This document shows positions 32,540 through 43,877 of a stretch of 64,000 nucleotides of DNA, piece after piece; positions within the stretch are counted from its first letter, which is position 1; every line of letters starts with the position of its first letter. Both the position numbers and the translations under genes were made by a program. The stretch is from positions 1,038,838 to 1,102,837 of the forward strand of contig KZ627156.1 of NCBI GenBank assembly GCA_002917775.1, read 5' to 3'. The notes under the pieces are model-generated. The model saw nothing but the letters and a program-made list of their open reading frames with translations. It did no database searches and was not told the origin of the DNA. This stretch comes from Glaciozyma antarctica PI12. Lineage: Eukaryota; Basidiomycota; Microbotryomycetes; Kriegeriales; Camptobasidiaceae.

Positions 32540-34467
32540 TTATCGTCCTCCCTCCCTCATCTCCTGCGCGTCTCTCAACGCTCTCGCCCGCGCCGGAATA
32601 CTCTTGAAGACCTCGCACACGTCCGCCTTGAGAATTACCAGCCTCCCATCGTCGCTGCACCTCGTGCGGTCCCTCAACTCCCTACACAGCTCGTCCTGCT
32701 CAAGCAAATCAGCCACGCGTTCAGAGAAGAAAAAAGAGGAAAGGGACGCACGACATCACACTGCCCAAACATCGGATGCGAGCACAACTTCCCCCAAGCC
32801 TGCTTACACACCCACGTCTCCTTCTCCCCTACCCCACTCTCAACCGCCTGTGGTCTCCAAGGCATCGGCAGCGCACAACTAATGACGCTGAAATCGCACT
32901 CGGGCTTATCGCACGGCAAGCGTCCACCAGGGAGCGCAGGCGCGTCGTCCGTGTCGCCAGGACAGCAGTCGTCCATCGTCTCGTCTGCCGGAAGGAGAGA
33001 GGAGGGGAAAGAAGTGTCGAGGAGGTCTTGGAAGAGGGGAGGGAGGGGGACGGCAGTGGTGAAATCGAACGGGGCGTCGAAATCGAAACTGAGGTCGCCG
33101 GAAGGGTTCGTGGGCGTTGGTGCGAGGTAGTTGGCGGGGACGAAGCCCGTGGTCGAACGGCTGTTGTACATGTATCGCTCCGGGGTGTCGGAGCCTCGTT
33201 CCATGCTCACCGGCGTGCGGGAGAGCGTCATCGTTGGTTCGGCGAGGTTGGGGTCGGGCGAAGGGGCGAACGAGTAGCTCTGCATAGTTGGGGCGGGGAC
33301 GGCGTGGTGCGGAGGAGGAGGGGAGGGAAGACGGCGAGGAGGGGGAGAGTGGTGCGTTGCTTCTGAGGCGGAGAGTTGAGAGTGGGAGGAGCGGCGCGAG
33401 GGGAAGTCGGGCGGAGGAGGGAGGTGGAACGAGTTCAGGGGAACATTCTCCCCTCGGCGGAGAGCTTCGTTCTCGGCTTGAAGACTGGAAAGGTGAAGAG
33501 AGTTAGTGCGTGCTCGACGAGGAAGGAGGAGGGAGGAGCGTACCGAGTGATCATATCCCGGAACGCATGCAGTTGGTCGTCCTGCGCCGCCACCTTCTCC
33601 TCTAGGTCACGAACGTGCTTCTCCTTGCGCTCCCGGAACGCGCGTTGGGCTGCTCGATTTTGGAGTTTGCGTTTCTGGCGGAAAGAACGCACTCGATCAG
33701 CGACGCTTCTAAAACAACCCTCGAGATCGAGGAGGAAGGTAACTCACCTCGTTGGCGTTCAGGCTAGGACGACGACCCCGCTTCCCCTTTCCTTCTTCGT
33801 CTGGGCGTGGATTAACTTTAGCGAGGGTTCGGGGAGAAACAAAACGGATCTAAAGCAGGAACGCACCATCCAAGTCGTCGAAAGGTTCAGCTAGGGGACA
33901 AAGAGGGCGTTAGCTGTGGTCCGGTATCCTGCAGCAGAGAGAGATGAACGTACCATCGCCCGAGTCGTCCTTCTTGCCCTTCTTCTTCCTCCCCCGCTTG
34001 CTCGCCGCCTTGACCGGTGCCGCCTCCTCTTCCTGTTGCGGCGATAGCGAGTGCTCTTCGGGAGACGAAGGGGGAGGAGTCGATTGATGCCGTTGCTGAG
34101 CCTGAGGACGCATCGACATGGACATGGGAGGACCCAAGTTAGAGCCAGAAAGGTGTTGCTGTTGCTGTTGTTGCTGCTGCTGGAGGAACGACGTCGGCCC
34201 TGGCTGTTGACCCCACCCGTTCGCCTGCGCGCCGCTCATCATCATCCGCCCATCGTGCTGTAGCATCGCCCCGCTCGACGCCATCTGGTGCTGCCGCAAG
34301 AGCTCCGCGTTCACCTGCCCCGTCTCGCGCAGTTGCGACTGGAGGGCGGCGAGGTACGATCCGGCCGAAGCTTGAGCGTTGTTGTGGTCCGGCTGGGAGA
34401 GTTGGGCGGGATAGCCTGACGAGTAGGCAAAGGATTGGAGTGGCGGGGGGTAGTAGATGTCTCCCAT
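32540..34467 (-). CDS. YAP1: YAP1/PAP1-type redox-sensing bZIP transcription factor
   Basis: ATG at 34467, stop at 32540, about 530 residues in six exons. The N-terminus is Gln-rich with an uninterrupted run of nine Gln. The basic region KRKLQNRAAQRAFRERKEKH has the fungal AP-1 signature NxxAQxxFR, followed by a Leu-zipper (VRDLEEKVAAQDDQLHAFRD). Two cysteine clusters fit redox domains: n-CRD (DDCCPGDTDDAPALPGG then PCDKPECDFSVISC) and c-CRD (CKQAWGKLCSHPMFGQCDDE then LCRELRDRTRCSDDGR, with VCEVFKSIP after). In this family oxidised cysteines block Crm1 export and the factor stays nuclear to induce antioxidant genes. The last intron has a gtcgtg donor. Confidence 0.87.
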
Positions 34468-34986
34468 GACGCGAGAGGGGGGATGAATCGAGGGGGGTCA
34501 AGTCGAGGAGTAGGTCGAAAGTCCAAAGTCGTGGAGCACGCGGTGGAGAAGGAGCGCCGTCGGCAGCGATTGTTCTTGGTCGGACTGAGGGACGGTGGAG
34601 GGAGGAAGTTCTTGAGATCTTAATGGGGGACCCAAGCTGGGCACGTTTGGCCTTGCAAGATTCGTTCTCGGAGAGAAGAGCGCGCGAACTCCGAGCTCCA
34701 CACGGACTCGATCGCAACCAGCCCAACTTCGGCCTGGGCTGCTCGCTCGTCATCACGCCGCACTAAGGAGAGAGCTTGCCGAACAGCCGCCCCAGCCTAC
34801 CCCAGAGTGCCCAGGGCCCAGGGCTACGTACCGCAGTAGCTGGCAACGCGCGAGGCACGGAAGAGAGCAACTCTCTCGCTCTTGAGCGTCTTCGAGCGAG
34901 AGCTTCCTCATTCGCGCCGCTAGAAGGCCAACATCTCGCGTCGTCCCAATACAACTCGTTTTGATCCATAACAATCTCCGCCCGCG
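34468..34986. other. Intergenic region between RSE1 3' end and bZIP 5' end
   Basis: About 520 bp; bZIP promoter plus RSE1 3' UTR. No recognisable coding or RNA feature. Confidence 0.4.
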
Positions 34987-37900
34987 CTACCACGAGTTGC
35001 CCGCCGCCGTCTCGCCCTTCTTGAGCACCTCCGCCGTCGTCCGGTCCAGCTCCTGCGCAATCTGGGCCTGCTTCTGCATTGGGAGCAGAGCAAACTGGTT
35101 GCAGAGATCGCCGTCGACGACGCCCTTGACGGGGGCGTACGCTCCTCGATACGCCAGGTGGTCTCGGCCTGTACGAGCAAAGCGAAAGCGAAAGCGAAAA
35201 AAGATCAGCAAAGTGTTCCCAGAGCGGTCGTGTGACGAAAGAACGCACCGACAAGTGAAGGAGCCTCTGTCCGAAGGTGCATCTCGAGCGTCGAGAAAAA
35301 GTCGACGTCCTCGCTCGAAACGAACGGGACGAGCACGCCGACGGTCCCCATCAATCCCGTGTACAGCAGCACGTCTCGTCCCCCAGCGACCATCGACACC
35401 TTTTGAATCGAGGTGATAATGTCGCCGACGTGGTAGTGCGCGAGCATGTGCGTCTTGTGCGGTGCGCCCATGAGGTACGCCTTCTCGTGCATGATGCCTG
35501 CGCCAGTCGGGTCGTCGTCCACCTCGTCGCTCACGCTCTTCGGCAATCGGTTGACGAAAACATTGCCAAACTTATCGCCTGCTGCGACCGTCTCGTAGTC
35601 GACCATCGTCGTCGCCGTCGTCCAGCGAGGAGAGGTGTCGTCGGCGAAGACGATCAGGCGGTTCTCGGGAGCCTTGTAGACGGCGTAATGGATCGACTCC
35701 TGAATATCGCCGACGATGATGCGAGAGCCTTGAGTGTTGAGCGTCGTGATCATGGTCGCAAAGCTCTGCAGCAGGGAGAGAGGTCAGCGACGCCACTAAC
35801 GAGGCTCCGACGCGAAACACACCTTGTTCTCGGTCTTTCGCAGCAGCTTCTTCTTGCCCATATCGTAGATGCGAAGAGCCCTGCCGACTCCAGCTACTAG
35901 CCGACCTTGGAACGCCATGAGCGCCGTAGGAACGTCGTCCGTCTCCGTCTGCGCAGCGACGCATCAGTTCTCCCGCGCAGTAACGTCGGCGCCGCAAAAG
36001 AACGCACCTTGTGATGCAGCTCAAGACTCCGTCCATCCTCGAGGATCTTGTACGTGTTGAGGAAGCCAGACTTGCACGACCGAGGCTGGAGGAGCGTGTC
36101 CTGGCCCGTTCCGACGACGAGGAAGAGCTCGTCCTTGTTCGTGTGGAAGGGAACGATGGCGACGCAGAAAGCGGCTTCGTTATCCTCGAGATCGAGCTTG
36201 AAGATGGTCGTAGCCTTGGAGCGAAGTTTGTTAGAAAGACCTCGAGGAGGAACGGGCGAAAAAGGACGCACCTCGACAGCATCGATGATCCGCACGCACG
36301 ATGCCCAGTTCCCTGCTGCTGCTCGAGGCAGGCCAAGGGTCTCGAAAGGAAGCTCGACGACCTCATGATCGATCTCCTCGCCGGCAGCGACCTTCTCGTC
36401 GAGGATGATCTTCTGCGCCTGAGGCGAAAGCGTGCGGTGGTCGGCTTCGATAACGTAGAGGAGCTTGTTGGATGGACTGGTGATCATCTTGCGAGGAGTG
36501 TAGGAAAGGGGAATGGAGGTCTGTTGGACCTTGGAGCCGAGCTTGGGGAAGGTGAAGATGCTGCGGAACAAGACCGTTAGCTGCGGTACCTCGAGGTGCT
36601 GAAGAGGGGAGCGCACCGAAGACTGTTGCCGGTGATACCGATGAGTCCCTCGGGGCAGAGGTCAGCGGAGAAGCTCCAGGCGTGGTCGAGAGTGTCGAAG
36701 ATGAGGGGAGTGAATTGGAGGATATTTTGATGAGTGTAGTTCAGCCATGATCGACTGGACAGGGCGAGGATGGCGGGAGAACCGTGGATGGGGACGCGAG
36801 TGAGCTGAACAGGTCGGGAACCCAAGAATCTGCGCGAGTTCGTGTTAGCGAGGTGCAGAGGGGACGGGAGAAGCTCGGACTGACCTTGTTCGGGTATCGG
36901 TGAGCTGTCCGCTGATCGCGTCGAGAACGGTTCGGAGAAGAACACCGTTCTGGAGACCGATGTTGACGAAGAGGGTAGGGTGGAACTTGTCGATACTGGC
37001 GTCGAGAATCTCGGCGACGACGATCGATGAAGGAGGAGCAGTCAAGGCCTGCGAAAGGACGTTAACTCGCGCGACGCAAGCGACGAAAGAATGAACGAAC
37101 CTGGAGACTGAGAGTCTCGAGCGTGTTGTCGGGATCGAGTGAGATGATCCGCACCGTCGAGTCGGCGCAACCGACAGCCTGCGCAAAGCAAAGATCAGAA
37201 ACGGCGCACTCGCTTCAACAACGCACGACTCACCAAGTACGGCGTCCGTTGCCGACCTTCCGGCACCTCGGCAATGCTCATCGTCAAGATATCAACACCC
37301 ATCTCCTTCCTCTCCTGGAACTCGTTCAGCTGACCATCGAGGTCGAGCTCAAAGTAGACGATCTCCTGCGTCGACAGCGCCGCGACGACCTGGCGCTTGT
37401 TGGTCGTCGCGCAAACGATCGTCTGCCCCGGGCTGACCTTCCACTCGTTGACGCGCTTGTCGGGGAGGATGTGGCGGATTCCGCGCGGGTAGATCTGGAG
37501 AAGGGCGTCCTCGCCGAGCTGCTGAACGCCGAGCGTGGGAGCCGAGGAGATGAAGCCAGTGTCGCTGACTTCTTCGATAGTGTCGCCAATTGAAAGGACG
37601 AGAGTGCCGTTGACGAAGGAGAGGATAATGTAGGCGTCGTACTGGTCTGCCAGCGCGATGAGGTGTCAGCGGTGAGCCGCAGCGCGCAGAGGAAGAACGT
37701 ACCGTCCGCCTTGAGCTTCGTGGTCCACACCGCGATGGGTGCACCGGGCAACTCGGACCCAACTGCCTCGACGACCTCCAATCCCTGCCTCAAGATCCGC
37801 ACCGTACTCCTCGCTCCTCGGCCGCACGCTGTGTAGATCTGCGGCGTATCCTCGCCGAGGAAGTTGGCGACCTTTGCATCGATGATAGGGTTGAGCGAGT

Positions 37901-39435
37901 CGAGCTCATCGGCGAGGACGAGGTTGTCGAGGGGTCGTGGGCGGAAGGTCGCGGCGGGGAGAGGGTCCCTTCCTGCGCCAAAGTCCTCGTAGTCGGCCGA
38001 GGAGAACTCGGTCTCGTCATCGTCATCGCCGAGCTTCTCGAACTGGTAGAGGTACTGGTTGCCGAACTCGGATGCGACGAAGAGGAATCCCGACTTGAGG
38101 ATGCAGAGGGAGGCGGCGACGGGGACGGTGTCGAAGTACTTGATCTTCAGCGCCTGAACCTCCTCATCTTCGTGCTCGATTGTGACCTTGTAGAGGTCTC
38201 CCTCCTCGCTTTGTAGTAGGAAGAAGAAAGCACCCTGGAGGAGAGCGGACGTGAGTAGAGAAACGGTACGCGAGGAGACTTTGACGCACCCTCATCTTGT
38301 GCATGACAGCGCTGATAATAATCAAGCCGCGCTCGGGGTCGGAGAGAGGGCTGGCGCGCTTGGGGATGGGAACTCGGTGCTCCTTCGCGCCTTGGTGCTT
38401 GTAGATGATGTAGTTCTCCGCGCAGACCAGCACGCCAGACGGTCCGTCAAACTTGTCCGACGATCCTGATTGTCCTCCAGGTACTGCGAGAACAGAATCG
38501 CGTCAGTGGCGGCCTTCGCGTAAGGCTCTCAAGGGACGCACCTTGGACGAGGAGGTTGGCTCGAGGATCCGTCGCCTCGCTCCATTTTCGCACGACGTGG
38601 TTCAATCCGAGATCCAACTCGTAGTATGTAAGCATCTGTGCATCGCGCCGTCAGCTTCCTCCTTCCTGCCAGCTCCTACGCGGTAACGCACCTTCTCCGC
38701 CGCCTTGAACGCCTCGCCCGTCGGGTCCTGATCGCTCTCTCCGTAATCCACCTCCAGCGCGGCGAACAAAGGGTTCTCGAATCCGACGTCCACGCCCACC
38801 ATCGAGTGGATGATCGCACGCTGCTTGTGCGCCTCGAGAGGGGACGAAATCGTCAAGTTGGCGGCAGCATCCTGCGAACGAGCCGCGTCAGCTTCCCCCT
38901 CGCGCCAAAGCTCACCCCAAGCACAAGTACCGCACCCTGTTGAGAATATACACAAGCTTGCTCTTCTCCATCGCGCCAATCATGACTGCCCGACCCTTGG
39001 GATCCGTCGCGATGTGCTGACCAGGTACGATCCTCCTCGAGCCCGAGCGACCGTACGTCTCCTGGTGGAGCTTGTTGAAGCCGTTCGTCTCGGGGTCGTA
39101 CTCGAGCACCACAATCCTCCCTGAGTCGGACCCAATGATGATGTAGTCTGTTCCGCGCCGACAAAACATCAGCACCTCGTCCTCCTCCTCGAGCATAGGG
39201 ACGCACCTTTCGCCCCACCAGTCAGCTTGAACGCCGAGAGACTCCTGATAGTCCCAAAGACCTCTGCCTCCGCCACGCTCTCGAGCTTGCCCGTCTGCGC
39301 GTCCGTCCTGAGCAGCTCAATGCGAGTCCCGCCACGGGAGACACAGATCTCCTGCGCCTTGGTGCCGGAGAATTGACCGGCGCATGCGGCCGTGATGGCG
39401 GTAGATTGGAGTAGGGAGTAGTTGAGGAGATGCAT
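34987..39435 (-). CDS. RSE1: Splicing factor 3B subunit 3 (Rse1/SF3b130)
   Basis: ATG at 39435 ([20 protein letters not shown]), stop at 34987; about 1,200 residues, as expected, in many exons. Family blocks in order: [89 protein letters not shown]-like text, [84 protein letters not shown], and the C-terminus [20 protein letters not shown] then [16 protein letters not shown]. The protein forms three WD40-like propellers and is a core SF3b scaffold in U2 snRNP. Introns are short with GCTGA branch sites. The C-terminus ends GETAAGNSW. Confidence 0.93.
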
Positions 39436-40292
39436 GGCGAGGGAGGAGGGGAGGGAGGAGGACTGCAAGGACGGTGTCAGCAAACGGCTGCGCGATGGCG
39501 ACTGCTTCTGGGTCGGTAGAGTGCACGAAGCCTCTTTCCTGAGCCTGCACTCTCCTTTGGCGCCACGGTGGAGCACGGGAAGTGGACTCACGAGGTGGGA
39601 GGCTTGGAGGTTGCCGAGAGCTCTACGGCCGGGCCTGACGAGGAGATCCTTTGACGCGGAGGGGTGAGAGGTCTGCCGGGGAGTAAGGCGAGCTTGGTGT
39701 ACTGGGTAGAGGTCTCCTGAGGAGTTGGGGGAGGGGAAGGGGGAGAAAGGTTGAGGGCGTGTTGCTGCTTCTTCTTCCTCCAAACAGCTGCCGCCTCAGC
39801 TCTCCGCTTTCTGCTCCAGGCGAATTGGGTTGAGCCTAAACCTAGCTCTAGATTGGCTGCAGTCGTACTCACGTCGAAGGACGCGAGCCTACCTCGCTTG
39901 GCCGGTCCCTGACCTGGCCTCCCTCGTCCTGGTGGAGCACGTCCTCGAAGCTCTTACGCCGGCCACGAATCTCCCGAGTCCCTGAGGACAGGCGTATAAG
40001 CAAGCACCGTGCACCGCTGCCGCCTTGTGGTCCTGCTCTCGCCGCTGCACCTTCTTCTCTCCTTCCTGCTCTCGCTCGTCAGGTCGAACGCTCTGGAGAC
40101 AGCCAACAATCGCCAGGAACTGCTCCGTGAGCGGCAATTACAGAGGGAGAACGCGAGCTGAGAACCGACGCAAGACAGCTATCCACCGAAGCTCTTCGCA
40201 CGGCAGCGTCTCGCTCTTGGCACGGCAGCACCTCGCCAGCATCTTGCGCGTAATCCACTACAGTTCCAGTTCCCTCCCATCTCAATCGTAGC
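39436..40292. promoter_or_regulatory. Intergenic region upstream of RSE1
   Basis: About 860 bp. It contains the RSE1 promoter and the 3' UTR of the coiled-coil gene. Several intron-like segments on the minus strand could belong to a spliced RSE1 leader, but I cannot fix junctions. Confidence 0.4.
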
Positions 40293-41236
40293 TCAAGACT
40301 GCCTCTCGATGCGGACCATTGATGCGATGTCGGTGACCAGGCGCTGCGAAGCTCGAACGTCAGCTTGATCCTACCGCCCCGGCGCACGGCAAACGCACCC
40401 TGTTCGTCTCCTCGCGCTCGTGGGTCATATGCTATATTTTCAAAAGAGATTAGCACAAGCTGCACCGAGCAGAAGACGGAGACGAACGCGAATAGTCTCC
40501 TCGTGGCCTTGAATGAGGCGCTGTCGCGACGAGCAGTGATCAGCTGGCTCCAGGGACGGTTGATGAAGTGGCAAAACGTACCCTCATAGTCTCCTCATGC
40601 TCGTGCTGAGCGTGCTGGAGAGCGAGAGGAGTCAGGAGTGGCTCCGCAAGGAGGGGAGGGGAGAGCGCACCCTCAGCGTGATGTCCTTGTCGGCGAGTGC
40701 CTTCTCGAGAGTCGAGTTGAACGCCTGAATACAACGAGCATCAGCTACGCACTGAGGAGGACGGGCGCAAGCAAGCCTACGCGCAGCGTCTCCTCCCGCT
40801 CCCTATCAGCAGCCTACACTCGGACCAGCATCAGCTCCCGTCCCTCCCACCGCACACCCTCACGGACCTCGATAAGCTCAAACGCCTTCTCCACGCCCTC
40901 CCCACTCTCCTCCCCACTCCCCTCCTCAATCGCCAGCACCTCGGTCTCTTCCCACACCTCCGTCGTGACGCCCTCCTTGGGCTCCCCACCCTGGGTTAGC
41001 ACCTCGGCCGTGAAGCGGAGGAAGAGGCGCTCCTGCCGCTTGAGCTCGGCGTTATCGGGTTCGTCGAGGCGGGAGGCTTCGAGCGCGGCGGCGAGGGTTG
41101 AGAGGGAGGTCGCTAGGACTGTGGCGAAGGAGCCGGAAGGAGGGTCGACGGGCGCGATGGTGGTGGTGGGGGGAGTGAGGGAGGCGGTGGATGAGGCGGA
41201 CTCGAGGTCGTGATGGGTTGGAGTGGATTCAGACAT
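40293..41236 (-). CDS. Coiled-coil protein with a C-terminus made of 11-codon mini-exons
   Basis: ATG at 41236; about 201 residues. Exon 1 (41236-40868, 123 codons) has a Ser/Thr/Pro-rich start, then SFATVLATSLSTLAAALEAS and an acidic region ending FELIE. Six small exons follow, all in phase 0: 40813-40781 (AADREREETLR), 40724-40671 (18 codons, AFNSTLEKALADKDITLR), 40614-40582 (HAQHEHEETMR), 40520-40488 (RLIQGHEETIR), 40431-40399 (HMTHEREETNR) and 40343-40293 (RLVTDIASMVRIERQS, stop). The four 33-nt exons share E-E-T-x-R and 11 residues equal three helical turns, so this is probably a hendecad coiled coil grown by exon duplication. No family recognised. The first intron uses a gtccgt donor, as in RPN5 and SF3B6. 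Confidence 0.7.
40399..40813 (-). repeat. Array of duplicated 33-nt phase-0 exons (E-E-T-x-R units)
   Basis: Four exons of exactly 33 nt (40813-40781, 40614-40582, 40520-40488, 40431-40399) each encode 11 residues ending in E-E-T-[LMIN]-R. They are separated by normal-looking introns of about 55-80 nt, with one 54-nt exon (18 codons, ending ITLR) between the first and second. The genomic period is irregular, so the repeat is visible only after splicing. Confidence 0.7.
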
Positions 41237-41477
41237 TGGTGGTGGGGAGAAAGGGAAGAGGGAGAGACGATTTTGGCCGAGACGAGGTTCCGGAGCTCCG
41301 ATGCGCGTTTGTTCTTTCTCTCTTCGAGTGGCGAGAGCTAGACAGTCGTCAAGTCGCCTACATCTTGAACACATCTTCAACACATCCCTACTGAACAAAA
41401 TCCCTAAAGCACGCGACATCCTCATCCCCTCTGCGCGCAAAGGCCATCAGCACCGTCCACCCCGCAGAATGAGCAAC

Positions 41478-43054
41478 CTACTTGATCAACCCCCTCTCGA
41501 TCTGGCTCTTCGTAAGCTCCGCAAGGTACGGCAGCATCTTCTCTTGATCTGCCCATGCCAATCGTCAGCGACGTTCACAATAAAGGACCCAAGCTTCGCA
41601 CAGGTGTGGTTGAGTTTGTAGCGCATCAGAGCCTCGTCTCCCTTCTCGTGGATCGTTGCGAGGAGAGCAGGAACCATTGGAAGGTCGGCAAATTCCTCGA
41701 GTCGTCGGAGAATAGGGTGGACGCTGCGAGAATGCCGTCAGCGTCGCAGCGAGGGGAGGAGGAATGGACGGACGCGAAGATGATGCCGCGCGATCTTGGC
41801 AGCTTGCGGAAGCTTTGGTGGTCGATTCTGCATGGGGAAAGTTAGTATGAGAAGTGAATGGCGTGAAGGAGACGCACCGGAAGAGGTAATCCTTTGGGTG
41901 CAGAGATTCGGCCCATTTGTCGCCCTCCTTCATGTCCGTGATCCCGTCTGCGTACCACGAGTGAGTAATGGCGGAGGGATGGGTCAAGCTGCGACGTACG
42001 ACGATGCAAGTTGTAATCATCAACCATTTCCCAGCTGCTTCTTTCAAACGGCTCGAACCGCCGTTTCAGCGTACGTTCGACGGAGACGAGGATCTTGTCG
42101 TTGAAGTGAGGAACGTGGAGGTGAATCTCGGACATGGATTTGTTGATTCGAGCGCTGAGGTCGTAGAATCCTGTGATTTGCGATCAGTGTAAGCTGGGAG
42201 TGAAAGCGCGAAAGACGAACCTGGATGCGCGACGACGCCGCCGACAAAGTAGATGTGCCCGTCTTCACGCTCTCGACCCATGAGGAAATCATCCTGTGCA
42301 AGCCTGAGCGCAGTATCAGCGATTGAGCTCCTCCGAAAACCGGAACGGCGAACCTGGAAGCGACCATCAACGCAGGAATACCTCGCAGGCCGTTCGCCTC
42401 TGGGAATCGCTCGTCGGTGACCTTGTTCCAGACGCCGCCGGGGATCAGCTCGAAGAGAGTAGGGTATCTCTGCCCGCGCAATCTTAAATCAGCCTCCACT
42501 TTGTGCAAAATTCGTCGTTCGGCGACGCACCTTGGGCAAATAGTCGATGAGCGTCTCGAGCAGCTCTCCAGCGGCCTCGTCGTTCTCGGGGAGAGAGTCG
42601 AGAACGTTCTCCTTGAATTCTGCGATAACGTTCTTCTTCATAGCGAGGTCGCGTTCGTAGTCCTTGTCTATTTCAATCCAATCTGGTCGTTCGCTGTTAG
42701 TGCGTTTTGAGCGCCCCGAGGAATCCGCGCACTATCAATGTGCATGGGCTGGTGAGCCATCGTTTGGAAGTAGGGGTGTCGCATTGTTTTGTTAACGTAG
42801 ATGTGGTCGCGCGTCTTGGCCGTCTTGAGATCAAAGTTGAGGAAAGGGGTGGGCTCAGGAACGAGACTGGGAAGCTGGACTTCCTTCGTCGGCGGAGATG
42901 ACTTTGGAAACCAGGCGTAGGCCGTGCGCTGAGCATCCTTTGCTGGCGGGGACAATCTTGAGAACCAGGCGTAGGCCGTTATCAGCATGAGGAGGGCGGC
43001 GAATAGCCCCAGAATTGGAGTGGCAAGGGGGATCCCAGCCGAGAGAGAGAGCAT
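41478..43054 (-). CDS. DUF3445 protein (heme-dependent oxidative N-demethylase-like), copy 1
   Basis: ATG at 43054, stop at 41478, about 400 residues in seven or so exons. An N-terminal membrane anchor (PILGLFAALLMLITAYAWF) is followed by an 18-codon tandem duplication (TAYAWFSRLSPP... / TAYAWFPKSSPP...). Conserved blocks of the family: DWIEIDKDYERDLAMKKNVI, LIDYLPKRYPTLFELIPGG, FLMGREREDGHIYFVGGVVA then HPG, MSEIHLHVPHFNDKILVSVE, RSSWEMVDDYNL, and HPKDYLFRIDHQSFRKLP with RSRGIIFASVHPI. DUF3445 proteins bind heme; the bacterial member oxidatively demethylates dimethylamine. The fungal substrate is unknown. It diverges from the EutQ-like gene (220 bp). A second copy lies at 46.6-48.5 kb. Confidence 0.78.
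42909..42979 (-). repeat. Imperfect 54-bp (18-codon) tandem duplication in DUF3445 copy 1
   Basis: The 17-nt core aaccaggcgtaggccgt occurs at 42909-42925 and 42963-42979. The two translated units share TAYAWF and SPP-K, just after the membrane helix. In-frame duplication keeps the gene open. Confidence 0.7.
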
Positions 43055-43273
43055 GGCGAGCGGCTGGAGAGTGTAGGCGACAACCTGAGCGGGTAAAGGG
43101 GAAGAGCAAGCTGACCTTCGCTTCGAAGACCTGGAGAAGTGGAGGTGAGCACGAGACTATCGCTTATCCGCAGTCACTTGTCGGGCGGGGGTCTTTAAGC
43201 GCAGAGTGTTTCCTTTCGATAGCTCCTCCTCAGATACGAAGCAGTCACTCCTAAACTCCTCGTCCCAGCCAGC

Positions 43274-43877
43274 AGTGAGCAGTCAGTCCATCTTGCGCCT
43301 CGACTCAGAGAGCTCGAGCGCGTCGTTTCCCAGCCCCGGCTAACCTCCTCAAACTCCCACCAGTGTCTATCATCGTCACCAAGAACGCGCGCGACCTCAC
43401 CGCCCTCATCGACCTCGGAAAAGGAGCAGAGATCGGTACGCACGCTTCGTCCCCAGCCCGAACCTCTGCTCACGAAGCTGCTCAGACGACGTCTACGTGA
43501 CCGAGGACGCGGAGAAGCCTATCAGCGGTGGCATCTTCAAGGTCCGTAAGAACGACGAGCCGTTCGTCTACACGTACAAGGTCAGCTGGTGGTCTTGGAG
43601 GAGGTGGGAGAGAGGGAGCTGACCTGGCGAACCGCTCCTGCAGTACCACGAGCTCAAGATCATCCTCGAAGGCACCATCATTCTGGAAGACGTCGAAGCC
43701 GGCATCAAGATCGTCGGGACTCCTGGAGACGTGATTCGAAGTGAGCAACAGGCTTGACGGTGGCATCGGAACCAGCTCACCTTCGTCGTAGTCGCGAAGG
43801 ACACGACGGTCACGTTCAGCTCTCCCGACTTCGGATCAGCGTTCTATGTCGGCCAGCGCGCGCTACGCGACTTCTGA
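43274..43877 (+). CDS. EutQ-like cupin protein; start codon split by an intron
   Basis: A at 43274 plus TG at 43364-43365 give the start MSIIVTKNARDLTALIDLGK; the intron between is a clean gtgagc...ctaacc...ccaccag. Three more introns follow. The product is about 116 residues, a single RmlC-like cupin: GGIFKVRKNDEPFVYTYKYH, ELKIILEGTIILEDVEAG, IVGTPGDVIRIAKDTTVTFS, AFYVGQRALRDF. The layout (no canonical metal-binding HxH cluster in motif 1; a YHELKIILEG strand) matches EutQ-family cupins found in ethanolamine operons and as stand-alone fungal proteins. Function in fungi is not established. No alternative ATG in frame precedes the conserved part. Confidence 0.72.

Noticed and set aside
10422-39435. 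SF3B6, YJU2 and RSE1 as a spliceosome gene cluster
   Set aside because: They are 9-24 kb apart with unrelated genes between and on both strands; chance proximity is the simpler view.
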